A DNA stretch of 23,515 nt from SAR324 cluster bacterium. Its GTDB lineage: Bacteria > SAR324 > XYD2-FULL-50-16. Position 1 is the stretch's first letter. The number at the start of each line of letters is the position of its first letter. The position numbers and the translations under genes were made by a program. The stretch covers positions 1-23,515 of the forward strand of contig NVSR01000033.1 in NCBI GenBank assembly GCA_002401295.1, read 5' to 3'. Shown here one piece after another: positions 1-7,247 of the stretch. The notes under the pieces were generated by a model that saw only the letters and a list, made by a program, of their open reading frames with translations, was not told where the DNA came from and did no database searches.

Positions 1-18
1 GGGGGGATTTTATGATGA

Positions 19-100
19 GAAAGATAAGTACCAGAATAAAAATGGAACCACTCAAATTGCATTAATCCATGTATTTTTATCATCCTAGGGCGGCGCTACC
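19..100 (+). repeat. 82-bp dispersed repeat, left copy (inverted relative to the right copy)
   Basis: The reverse complement of 23411-23492 aligns here without gaps over 82 bases, with 9 mismatches counted by eye (about 89% identity). The middle is AT-rich (an AATAAAAATGGAACCA block and a TGTATTTTTATCATCCTA block). The inner end runs into the GC-rich CGGCGCTACCG hairpin repeat. Core genes lie between the two copies, so this is best read as a dispersed intergenic repeat, not the terminal repeat of one element. No coding potential was seen in it. Confidence 0.85.
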
Positions 101-159
101 GTTGGGGAAAAGGGCCGCCACGTAGGGCGGCGCTACCGTTGGGGAAGAAACCGCCATAT
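86..159 (+). repeat. Two tandem copies of a 37-bp GC-rich hairpin repeat
   Basis: The 24-base sequences at 86-109 and 123-146 are identical (TAGGGCGGCGCTACCGTT followed by GGGGAA), with a period of 37. The tails of the two units differ. The arms GCCGCC (114-119) and GGCGGC (126-131) can pair across the unit junction. Related units occur at 13045-13062 and, inverted, near 23402-23425. This looks like a REP-like intergenic repeat. Confidence 0.75.
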
Positions 160-196
160 TAAGGCTCCAACAACGTTGGTATCTGTCGAATCCTAA

Positions 197-225
197 TTGA
201 CTATTGAGCTTTCTAGCTGTAATAA
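197..225 (+). promoter_or_regulatory. Possible sigma-70-type promoter for the helicase gene
   Basis: TTGACT (197-202) is followed 17 bases later by TAATAA (220-225). Transcription from here would start near 232, upstream of both candidate starts of the helicase gene (GTG 257 and ATG 317). The -10 box is only a moderate match, so this is a suggestion from spacing and sequence only. Confidence 0.3.
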
Positions 226-316
226 CTAGTTATTCATTGGTCACTCTTTTGACAGGGTGAAAGCAGACCATTCTTATAAAGGAGCAAGCCTTGCTGCGCA
301 GACGAGAGGCCCGTTG

Positions 317-3300
317 ATGGGGAAATTGCAATACCTTAGTACGGGGGGAGAGGACCACTTTCTGCCGAAACTCGTGCAAGCGATCAACCGTGCGGCAAAT
401 ATAGATATTACCGTGGCCTTTATTCGCCAAACAGGGCTGGCGCTGATGATGGAACCACTGCAGGAGGCCCTGGCCCGAGAGGTTAAGGTCCGTATCCTGA
501 CAGGGGATTATCTGCAAATTACCGATCCACCAGCGCTGCAAAATCTACTGTTACTGCAGGAATTGGGGGCTGAGGTTAAAGTTTTCGAGAGCGGGGGATC
601 CCATAGCTTTCATATGAAAGCTTATATTTTTATTGATGATCAGGATCACCAGGGTTGCGCCTTTGTGGGCTCCAGCAATATTACCCGCTCCGCACTGCAG
701 CATGGGCTGGAGTGGAATCTACGAGTGGATCAGCTGGAAAATCCCGCAGGCTTTGCAGAAATTCGTGAGCAATTTGAGCTGGTCTTTAACCTGGAGCAAA
801 ATGTTCACCTCACACAGAACTGGCTGGCTGCTTACCAGCTGCGTTATCAGGCAGCAGGTCCTGCTTTTGCGGCCATGGCACCGGGGGCGGACGAAGAATT
901 AGAAGTGGTAGCGCCCAATGTAATCCAGCAGGAAGCCTTAGTGGCCCTGCAAGCGATTCGAGCACAAGGCGCGCGCCGAGGGCTGGTGGTACTGGCAACA
1001 GGCATGGGAAAAACTTGGCTGTCTGCCTTTGATAGCCGGGAACTCCAGGCAAAACGGATTCTCTTTGTGGCACACCGCGAGGAGATCTTACTCCAGGCCG
1101 AAGCGACCTTTGTGCGTATTTTCCCCGGCATCAAAGTCGGGCGCTATACGGGTAAAGAGAAGCAGCTCGATGCGGATATGTTGTTCGCGGCAGTGCAAAC
1201 ATTGGGCAGGCAAAAGCACCTGGACCAATTCCCCTCGGACTACTTTGACTATATTGTGGTGGATGAGTTTCACCACGCCGCAGCTAGAACCTACCAGCAA
1301 CTTTTAGTACATTTCAAACCTCAATTTCTACTGGGCTTGACGGCCACTCCGGAACGCACGGATCAGGCGGATATTCTCGCGCTTTGTGATGGAAATCTGG
1401 TATTTCGCCGCGATCTTTTCGAGGGGATCCGGCAGGAAATCCTCTCACCCTTCAGTTATTACGGTATTGGGGATGAGACCGTAAATTACCAGGAGATTAG
1501 TTGGCGCAATAGCAAATTTGATACGCAGCAGTTAATGCACCAGTTAGCGACCCTGGCAAGGGGCAATCATGCCTTCAAGCAATGGCGCAAGTACAAACAA
1601 AGCCGCACTTTGGCCTTTTGTATCTCCCTGAAGCATGCTGATTTTATGGCCGATCACTTTGTGCGCCAAGGGGTTAAAGCCCTTTCAGTACACAGCAAAT
1701 CCACCGTGCGTCGCAATGAGGCGCTCAGACAACTGGAGAGCGGAGAGACGGAAGTGATTTTTTCAGTGGATCTATTCAATGAGGGCGTTGATTTGCCAGC
1801 CATCGACACGGTGTTGATGCTGCGTCCCACAGAATCCAAAATTATCTTTCTACAGCAGCTCGGGCGAGGCATGAGGCGCTGCGAGGGTAAAGAAAAGCTG
1901 GTGGTGATTGATTTTATCGGCAATCACCAAAGCTTCTTTAATAAGCCCGATGCGCTTTTTCAAATAGGATCCAGCAATCGAGAGCGCAAGGATTTCCTGG
2001 AAAAGGCAAAGAATGGAACCCTCGATCTGCCCGAGGGATGCTTTGTCAACTACGACCTGACTGCCATCGATTTTATGGCACAGCTGACCAGAAGCCGCGT
2101 CGATCTCCAGGTAGATCTCTACGAATCGCTAAAAGCTTCACTGGGGCACAGGCCCAGTCTGGCGGCCTTTTATCGAGCCGGTGGCGGGATACCGGCGATC
2201 CGCAAAGAATATGGACAATGGCTGCTTTTTGTGGAGAAACAAGGGGATCTGAGTGAGCCGGAGCGGGCCTGTTTAAAGTCACATCAAGCATTTTTTGAAA
2301 AGTTGGAGACTACAAGGCTCAGTAAATCCTTTAAATTAATATTGCTGGAAGCACTGCTGGAACTCAATGGATTTCAGTACTCCCCCGAAATTAAAACATT
2401 GGAACAAAAGAGTTTTGAGGTGTTGCAAGCCCGGAAAAATCTGTGGGGGGATTTGAAGGAAAAGTACCCCTCAATAAATTTGCTTAATGCAGAATTACCG
2501 AATGGATGGCACAAGTATTGGCAGGACAACCCCATCAAAGCTTGGATTGGTGGTAATAGCTCCACTGCAGTCTCCTTTTTCAAAAAAATAGAGGGAAAAT
2601 TCCTCTACAAAGCTGAGATTGATCCCATATTCTTAGATTGTTTTAACGTGATGGTGCAGGAGATTGTTAACTATCGCTTCCTGCAATACGAGGAACGTTC
2701 CTCCCAAACACTGCAAGCCAAGGCCGCTACCGCAGAGGCCCTGCCATTGCTAGATGAGCAACGCATCACCATTCCCTATTTTTCAGATTTGCGTATCGCC
2801 TGTGGTCATTTTCGCAGCAGCACCCATGATTTGGAAGCCGTCCGGTTGCCTCAAGTCCCGGCTCCTTTCGATAACCTGGATCCGGCAAAGCACTTCATCG
2901 CTCGGGCCAGTGGCCACTCCATGAATGGCGGCCAGCATCCAATCCAAGATGGCGATTATCTCCTGCTGGAGGCCATTGCCCCCGATAATACGGAACCTGT
3001 CAGCAATCAAATCGTCGCCATAGAACGCACCGTTACCAGCGGAGACAACCAATACTTACTGAGAACCTTGAGAGAACAAGAACCCGGACAATACCAACTG
3101 CTCGCCCAAAACCCCGACTACAAACCCATGCAGGCTACGGAGGAAATGCGTACTTTTGCTCGTTTCAAGGGAGTGGTGGATGCTGCGGAGCTTCACTTGC
3201 ACCAGCGGTTTATGCGGGAACAAATCCCCCACTTGTTTGGCATGGAGTTTAAACCCGGTGCTTGGAACAGTGGCTATGTATCTCCAAAGGGACACCATGA

Positions 3301-3634
3301 TCAGTATCTATTGGTAACGCTGAATAAAAGCGGAAAGGCTGTAGAACACCAATACCATGACTATTTCATCGATAACAAAACCTTCCACTGGCAGAGCCAA
3401 AACAGCACTTCACCTAGTGTCAGCAAAGGTAGAGCGATCATTAATCATCTGGTGGACGGCAGTAAAGTTTATCTTTTTGTGCGTAAGCATAAACTTGAGG
3501 GAGGAAAGGGATCACCTTTTTACTACTGTGGGAGAGTCACCTATAAAAAACATGAAGGCGAAAAACCCATGAATGTGGTTTGGGAGCTTGATATGGCACT
3601 TAATGGTGAGTTAGAAAGAGAGTTACTGGGATAG
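317..3634 (+). CDS. PLD-like nuclease / superfamily-2 helicase with embedded S24-like domain and DUF3427 C-terminus
   Basis: The protein has about 1105 residues when started at ATG 317, which has GAGAGG seven bases upstream. A GTG at 257 in the same frame would add 20 residues but has no clear ribosome binding site. Domains in order: an N-terminal phospholipase-D-like half-site with HMK at 99-101 and a following GSSN motif; a superfamily-2 ATPase with Walker A (ATGMGKT, Lys232), a DEFHH box (316-320) and GLTATP (340-345); a helicase C-lobe ending in QQLGRGMRR (513-521); a linker; a LexA/S24-like segment at about 850-950 with GHSM (Ser868) and DGDYLLL; and a DUF3427-type end rich in Trp and His (about 970-1105). 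Proteins of this architecture are uncharacterised. A role in nucleic-acid processing or defence is inference. The gene stands alone, and its GC content is clearly higher than that of the next gene. Confidence 0.9.
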   Translation: MGKLQYLSTGGEDHFLPKLVQAINRAANIDITVAFIRQTGLALMMEPLQEALAREVKVRILTGDYLQITDPPALQNLLLLQELGAEVKVFESGGSHSFHMKAYIFIDDQDHQGCAFVGSSNITRSALQHGLEWNLRVDQLENPAGFAEIREQFELVFNLEQNVHLTQNWLAAYQLRYQAAGPAFAAMAPGADEELEVVAPNVIQQEALVALQAIRAQGARRGLVVLATGMGKTWLSAFDSRELQAKRILFVAHREEILLQAEATFVRIFPGIKVGRYTGKEKQLDADMLFAAVQTLGRQKHLDQFPSDYFDYIVVDEFHHAAARTYQQLLVHFKPQFLLGLTATPERTDQADILALCDGNLVFRRDLFEGIRQEILSPFSYYGIGDETVNYQEISWRNSKFDTQQLMHQLATLARGNHAFKQWRKYKQSRTLAFCISLKHADFMADHFVRQGVKALSVHSKSTVRRNEALRQLESGETEVIFSVDLFNEGVDLPAIDTVLMLRPTESKIIFLQQLGRGMRRCEGKEKLVVIDFIGNHQSFFNKPDALFQIGSSNRERKDFLEKAKNGTLDLPEGCFVNYDLTAIDFMAQLTRSRVDLQVDLYESLKASLGHRPSLAAFYRAGGGIPAIRKEYGQWLLFVEKQGDLSEPERACLKSHQAFFEKLETTRLSKSFKLILLEALLELNGFQYSPEIKTLEQKSFEVLQARKNLWGDLKEKYPSINLLNAELPNGWHKYWQDNPIKAWIGGNSSTAVSFFKKIEGKFLYKAEIDPIFLDCFNVMVQEIVNYRFLQYEERSSQTLQAKAATAEALPLLDEQRITIPYFSDLRIACGHFRSSTHDLEAVRLPQVPAPFDNLDPAKHFIARASGHSMNGGQHPIQDGDYLLLEAIAPDNTEPVSNQIVAIERTVTSGDNQYLLRTLREQEPGQYQLLAQNPDYKPMQATEEMRTFARFKGVVDAAELHLHQRFMREQIPHLFGMEFKPGAWNSGYVSPKGHHDQYLLVTLNKSGKAVEHQYHDYFIDNKTFHWQSQNSTSPSVSKGRAIINHLVDGSKVYLFVRKHKLEGGKGSPFYYCGRVTYKKHEGEKPMNVVWELDMALNGELERELLG

Positions 3635-4213
3635 TCAGCAAAGATTAGAGGTGGAGAAAAATCCTCGATTGTGAATTCATATGCTCTATATTTCCCCATT
3701 CTTCAATATTTCTAACAGATTTGCTGCCAATCTACTTATTTTGATTAAGTAGATTGTATCTGAGTTTATCCACTTTTAAAGTGGACACCCAACGGTATCC
3801 CTATTGCTACGTAACAATCCCATTCAAAGTCCTTTGCCTATCGGCGCTGAGTCACCCCTATAAATAAGGCCTAATTCGCTTTGATCACTTGGTAAAATGG
3901 CCATGCCTCCAATTGAATTTTTCTACCTATCTCCCGCAAATACCTTTCCACTTCCCGAGGTATGCACTCGATCAAAAACCTATCAGGAAATCTCTAAACA
4001 TACTGCTCTAGTTGAAGCATTTACCACTACTGTTGAGCTGTCGTGGCAGCTTTGCATTTTCCCAATAATTCAAGATAGCGACTCCAAAATCGCAGAATCT
4101 GTTTATCTCCCTGTATTTCTCCTTGATTCTTTGTATTCAGTTTGTTAGCTCTTCCTAAGGACAAGCTTTTTATTGAACATGCAGCCCTGAAATATCAAAC
4201 TAGACATATTCTA
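3635..4213. other. Intergenic stretch with hairpins, no recognised gene
   Basis: There are 579 bases between the helicase gene and the DUF2971 cassette. Two inverted repeats are visible. One is a perfect 11-bp stem with a 7-base loop at 3728-3756. The other is a near-perfect palindrome at 3769-3785 (TCCACTTT-T-AAAGTGGA). Neither is followed by a T tract, so a classical terminator is doubtful. A small inverted repeat, AACTAG-N7-CTAGTT, sits immediately before the cassette boundary. An 83-codon open frame at 3897-4148 has no ribosome binding site and no recognisable motif. Confidence 0.5.
3728..3756 (+). terminator. Perfect 11-bp hairpin downstream of the helicase gene
   Basis: CAATCTACTTA (3728-3738) pairs perfectly with TAAGTAGATTG (3746-3756) around the loop TTTTGAT. 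It lies 94 bases after the helicase stop codon and could end its transcript. The stem is AT-rich and no T run follows, so it may instead be a protein-binding palindrome or an mRNA-stabilising structure. Confidence 0.3.
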
Positions 4214-5224
4214 GTTAGCCATGAGAATTATGGATTCTGCCTATTTCACTATTAACATTCAAAACGATATGCCACTTTTCAAATATTTAAGCTCAAATTC
4301 TTTGAAGTATATTCTTGAGGGGCAAATTCGTTTTTCTCAACCAGGGTCATTTAATGATCCCTTTGAATTACTACCCGAGATATATCATCCACCCGATATT
4401 GTGCCTATAAAAGTAAATATAAATTTTTCGCTGGACGCACCAAGAAGAGACCTAAGTAAATTTACTCAATTAGATGATTTTGATCCTAAATATTGTAATG
4501 ACCAAATTTCTCGCATTATCGTTGATACACTTGATAAGCAAATTGGTTTTTTATGTTTGACTGAGAATTCAAATTCATTATTGATGTGGGCTCATTACGC
4601 CGATGAATACAAAGGCGCTATTATAGAGTTTGAGGAGGACCACGATTTTTTCAAGAATAAAATAGTTGTTGACTATCATGTAGAACGACCAAAACTATCA
4701 GCAATATACTACATTGAAGCTAGCGAACCCATTCCAATTGCTGAGCTTTGCACAAAATCAGAACAATGGAGTTATGAAAATGAGGTTAGGATTGTATGCT
4801 CATTAAATAATTGCAAAAAGGTGGGTAAGGTCGATGATTATGACATTTTCGTTCAAGACATTCCTTTAACAGCGATTAAAAAAGTATTCTTAGGTGAACG
4901 GATGCCAGTCAAAGAACAACGAGAAGTTTTTGAAATATTAAAATATACAAATATTTCAATTAGCCTTGGTACAATTGCAACTACTCATTATAGTATTGAA
5001 GAAAAATGGTTAAAATTTGCTGCTCCAATCCCTGAGGGTGGTCCTGTAATTTCTGCACGAACAGCTGAATTGTTTAAAAATGACTCTGGAACAAATGCAA
5101 AAGTTGCTAAATTTATGATAAAAAATAGCCCACATAAGGGAATTACTAAAAGATAAATGTTAACAAATAGAATCACTGGAATTTACTCGCGGTTACGCCG
5201 CTCTCAAATCCGGTGATCACAGCG
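4214..5224 (+). mobile_element. Probable integron-type gene cassette carrying a DUF2971 gene
   Basis: The unit runs from a GTTAGCC core-like heptamer (4214-4220), immediately before the ATG, to the G of GCGTTATAT (5224) in an attC-like site immediately after the stop codon. One AT-rich ORF in the same direction as the site, with almost no flanking DNA, is the classic form of an integron cassette. A second ORF starts only a few bases past the right boundary, as the next cassette in an array would. No integrase gene or attI is in the window. The left boundary lacks a preceding attC, so this could be an isolated (SALIN-like) cassette or a decayed array. Confidence 0.55.
4221..5156 (+). CDS. DUF2971 family protein
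   Basis: The protein has 311 residues. It matches the DUF2971 pattern: an N-terminal LFKYLSSNSLKYILEG segment, then IRFSQPGSFNDPFE (about residues 36-49), and the central LLMWAHYADEYKGAIIEFE type motif. The family is widespread, often on mobile or accessory DNA, and its biochemical role is not established. The ATG follows directly on a GTTAGCC heptamer; a second in-frame ATG lies three codons in, and no strong ribosome binding site is present. The gene is much richer in AT than the helicase before it or the his genes after it, which points to separate acquisition. An attC-like site begins right after the stop codon. A defence or toxin role has been suspected for some relatives, but nothing here proves it. 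Confidence 0.8.
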   Translation: MRIMDSAYFTINIQNDMPLFKYLSSNSLKYILEGQIRFSQPGSFNDPFELLPEIYHPPDIVPIKVNINFSLDAPRRDLSKFTQLDDFDPKYCNDQISRIIVDTLDKQIGFLCLTENSNSLLMWAHYADEYKGAIIEFEEDHDFFKNKIVVDYHVERPKLSAIYYIEASEPIPIAELCTKSEQWSYENEVRIVCSLNNCKKVGKVDDYDIFVQDIPLTAIKKVFLGERMPVKEQREVFEILKYTNISISLGTIATTHYSIEEKWLKFAAPIPEGGPVISARTAELFKNDSGTNAKVAKFMIKNSPHKGITKR

Positions 5225-5230
5225 TTATAT
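5158..5230 (+). other. attC-like recombination site (integron)
   Basis: TGTTAAC (5158-5164) and GCGTTATAT (5222-5230) supply the outer AAC and GTT cores. Between them, ATCACTGGAATTT (5172-5184) can pair with AAATCCGGTGAT (5206-5217), with one G-T pair and one unpaired A, which resembles the extrahelical base of attC sites. The central part, CTCGCGGTTACGCCGCTC, can form a GCGG/CCGC apical hairpin. The TAAC-to-GTTA span is 67 bases, inside the known attC range. The outer arms match over only four bases (TAAC/GTTA), so this is a strong but not certain call. Confidence 0.6.
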
Positions 5231-5232
5231 TT

Positions 5233-5334
5233 ATGAAGATACAAACTTATATCCATTATCATTATGAACAAAAGGGAAAATCCACAAAGGTCAAAAAATT
5301 TTTAGATCTGGTTAGATCTAAGTATGGCGAGTAG
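5233..5334 (+). CDS. Small cassette-like ORF interrupted by the intron
   Basis: An ATG lies three bases past the attC-like GTTATAT heptamer and opens a 33-codon frame (MKIQTYIHYHYEQ... ending LVRSKYGE). Its last codons and stop lie inside the predicted end of the group II intron, whose boundary is at 5323/5324. Removing the intron would join AAGT to AGTG and place a TAG right after the Lys30 codon. The ORF could be the 5' part of a second cassette gene, a short complete peptide gene, or chance. No family was recognised and no ribosome binding site is clear. Confidence 0.25.
   Translation: MKIQTYIHYHYEQKGKSTKVKKFLDLVRSKYGE
5302..5321. repeat. 8-bp inverted repeat at the intron insertion site
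   Basis: TTAGATCT (5302-5309) and AGATCTAA (5314-5321) form a perfect hairpin with a GGTT loop, two bases from the predicted 3' end of the minus-strand intron, in the 3' exon. An A6/T5 run lies just before it on the plus strand. Some group II introns (class C) choose hairpin targets, but those lie in the 5' exon, so the link here is unproven. Confidence 0.5.
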
Positions 5335-5365
5335 GTCGAAGGAACCTCCCCTTCAGCCTCTCACA

Positions 5366-5399
5366 GAACCGTACGTGAATCTCTCAATTCATACGGCTC
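5366..5399 (-). ncRNA. Group II intron domain V
   Basis: This 34-base hairpin is the catalytic core of group II introns. The minus strand reads GAGCCGTATGAATT, then a GAGA tetraloop, then GATTCACGTACGGTTC. The lower stem starts with GAGCC and includes the conserved AGC triad; there is a two-base AC bulge and a GNRA-type loop. It begins one base past the RT gene stop codon. Domain VI follows with arms GAGAGG and CCTACTC around the bulged branch-point A. Confidence 0.9.
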
Positions 5400-6656
5400 T
5401 TATTGTACAGTCGTTACCCAAACACCTTTTAACTTCCAGTGCTCAAATAGAGAAGGGTGAAGTCTTGCAAAATTTTTCAACCATCTGAAAAACCTATTCT
5501 TACTGCCCTTGATGTTCTTATATTTTCGAGTTGCCCAGTGAAACAAACTGGTATTGAATTGTTTGAAGATCGGGTAAAGAGCGGAGCCATAGAATCTACC
5601 ATAGTATCCGATCCACCCCCTTATTTTTGGATTACAGAAGCTTGAAATTTCAAAGAGGGATTTCTCTGTGTGTTTATGAACTTCCCAACTTTTGATTTCT
5701 GCTCTGATTCTCCGTTTTGCCTTCAAACTGATAGCCGGAGAAAAACTGTTAAAAAGAGTCTTTCTGAAACGATTTCTCGCTGTTCTCATTTTGAAAGTAA
5801 ACCCAAGAAAGTCAAACTGGGTTTCTTTCGCATGATCTTTGCGACTTTCATCTTTACAGTAGACTATCTTCGTTTTCTCTGGGTGCAACTCTAAGCCGCA
5901 TTGGTTCATCCTGGATGCTAGTGCCTGCTTAATACTCACAGCCTCTTCTTGCGTTTGACAATGGATCACTGCATCATCGGCATACCTTTCAAAAGGATTC
6001 TGCCGATAGTTGCGACTCAGCCACAAATCAAAAGCATAATGTAAAAAGAGATTGGCCAGCAATGGACTGATCACCCCACCTTGTGGAGTCCCCAAGGTGC
6101 GTTCCTGTTTGCTGCCATCAGGCAACAGAACAGGTGCTTTGAGCCATCTTTCAATATACAGAAGGATCCACTTCTCCTGCGTATGTTTCTTGACTGCAAG
6201 CATCATCAGGTGGTGATCTATGTTATCGAAAAAACCTTTGATATCAAGATCGATTACCCAGTCATACTTCCAGCATCTTCTCCGAGCTAATTCCACCGCT
6301 TGCGCTGCTGATTTGTGCGGTCGATATCCAAAAGAATCGGAATGAAAGTGTTTTTCTAATTCCGGTTCCAAGTATATTTTAGCTACCATCTGAGCGATGC
6401 GGTCTGAAATTGTAGGGATTCCAAGCAAACGTGTTTTCCCTCCATCCTTCGGTATTTCAACCCTGAGGACAGGTGGCGGGAAGTAACAACCTGAAGACAT
6501 TCGATTCCAAATTTTGAACAGATTATTTTTCAAATCCTTTTCAAAATCATCCATCGATTGACGATCACAGCCTGCGGCCCCTTTGTTTGCTTTGACACGT
6601 TTATACGCATTCCAAACAATTTGTTTTGATATAAGAAATGACTTTGTTTTATCCAA
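5400..6656 (-). CDS. ltrA: Group II intron-encoded reverse transcriptase/maturase
   Basis: The protein has 418 residues. It starts at TTG 6656 with AGGGAGGA a few bases upstream. Reverse transcriptase blocks are visible in order: NKGAAGCD near the N-terminus, RLLGIPTISDRIAQ, FGYRPHKSAAQAV, VIDLDIKGFFDNIDH (RT motif A), TPQGGVISPLLANL, and the catalytic FERYADDAV (motif C). The C-terminal part with CNPKIRGWIGYYGRF matches the maturase X domain, which helps the intron RNA fold. There is no C-terminal HNH endonuclease such as LtrA (about 600 residues) has, so mobility would rely on nicked or replicating DNA. The frame is intact. The gene sits in intron domain IV, between the structured 5' RNA and domain V. 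Confidence 0.93.
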   Translation of the reverse strand: MDKTKSFLISKQIVWNAYKRVKANKGAAGCDRQSMDDFEKDLKNNLFKIWNRMSSGCYFPPPVLRVEIPKDGGKTRLLGIPTISDRIAQMVAKIYLEPELEKHFHSDSFGYRPHKSAAQAVELARRRCWKYDWVIDLDIKGFFDNIDHHLMMLAVKKHTQEKWILLYIERWLKAPVLLPDGSKQERTLGTPQGGVISPLLANLFLHYAFDLWLSRNYRQNPFERYADDAVIHCQTQEEAVSIKQALASRMNQCGLELHPEKTKIVYCKDESRKDHAKETQFDFLGFTFKMRTARNRFRKTLFNSFSPAISLKAKRRIRAEIKSWEVHKHTEKSLFEISSFCNPKIRGWIGYYGRFYGSALYPIFKQFNTSLFHWATRKYKNIKGSKNRFFRWLKNFARLHPSLFEHWKLKGVWVTTVQ

Positions 6657-6801
6657 AGAGTTCCTCCCTATTTTTGGTTGACCCTATAATAAAACTGTGC
6701 AATCTACCCCCTTCGCTCCACTTTCATTACAAAAGCTTCATCACTACTACGGAGTAGTCCGCCCCTGCGCCTTGTATTGATACTCAAATTCTTATGGATT
6801 T

Positions 6802-6863
6802 TTCCCACTTGAATCTCTCTCTTGACACCAAAGCAACAGGTTCCCAAGTTCCACACAAAAGCC
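6802..6863 (-). repeat. Intron domain I segment with EBS1, partner of the fragment at 7473-7534
   Basis: This 62-base part of the intron contains the EBS1 hexamer (plus 6824-6829). It aligns without gaps to 7473-7534 with 11 mismatches counted by eye. The blocks ACTTGAATC and TCCCAAGTTCCACA are nearly unchanged, and differences cluster beside EBS1, as expected for related introns with different targets. Confidence 0.7.
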
Positions 6864-7247
6864 TGATATTAAGCTCGCGCTGCTTATATGCCGGACGCCA
6901 GACAGGCAGTAAACGGATATCCCCTATCCTTATCCCAGAAAAGACACAGATTCTCTGGTTTTGACGTCATTTAATAAGCTCTCGACACCTCATCAGCAGT
7001 TCATTTTCATTCGCCTTCTTAATTCATACCTGACATGTCTTTGCATGCCTTTTCCTTATCGCTCACTACCACAGCTTTTAACCACAGCAGCATAAGGTGG
7101 TTTGAAACCAGCTTCCGCAAGCCGATTCCGAGGGGCCATACCCTCATCTTTTGTACAGCATCGAACTATAAAGACACATCAAAGTATTTGACGATCTCTA
7201 TAGTTCGTTCTTGGCACACAGTGTCCCCTTATTTCACACCTTATTTC

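Larger units (their letters stand above)
5324..7219 (-). mobile_element. Complete group II intron with its own reverse transcriptase/maturase
   Basis: Reading the minus strand, the element starts with GTGTGCC at 7219. Upstream of the ORF is about 560 bases of structured RNA (domains I to IV). The ORF is at 6656-5400, followed by domain V (5399-5366) and domain VI ending near 5324. The 5' boundary is supported by base pairing: EBS1 GGTGTC (plus 6824-6829) pairs with IBS1 GACACT (plus 7220-7225), and EBS2 CCTTAT (plus 7092-7097) pairs with IBS2 ATAAGG (plus 7227-7232). Domain VI has a bulged A (position 5332) eight bases from a CGCCAT end, giving the expected AY terminus. The exact 3' end could shift by a few bases. 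The element is about 1.9 kb and appears intact, so it may still splice and move. Confidence 0.85.

Noticed and set aside
86..159. Tandem GC-rich repeats as a CRISPR array
   Set aside because: Only two units, a 13-base gap that is too short for a spacer, and no cas genes nearby.
3812..3900. TAACAATCCCATTCAAAG resembles the 5' end of a second attC site
   Set aside because: No matching inner arm or GTTA core within a normal attC length was found downstream.
3897..4148. 83-codon open frame between the helicase and DUF2971 genes
   Set aside because: No ribosome binding site, no recognised motif and odd composition. It is likely chance in AT-rich intergenic DNA.
7035..7247. N-terminal extension of the crotonase-like open frame
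   Set aside because: This part lies in the domain I RNA of the minus-strand intron and reads as unrelated sequence; only 7248-7472 matches crotonases.
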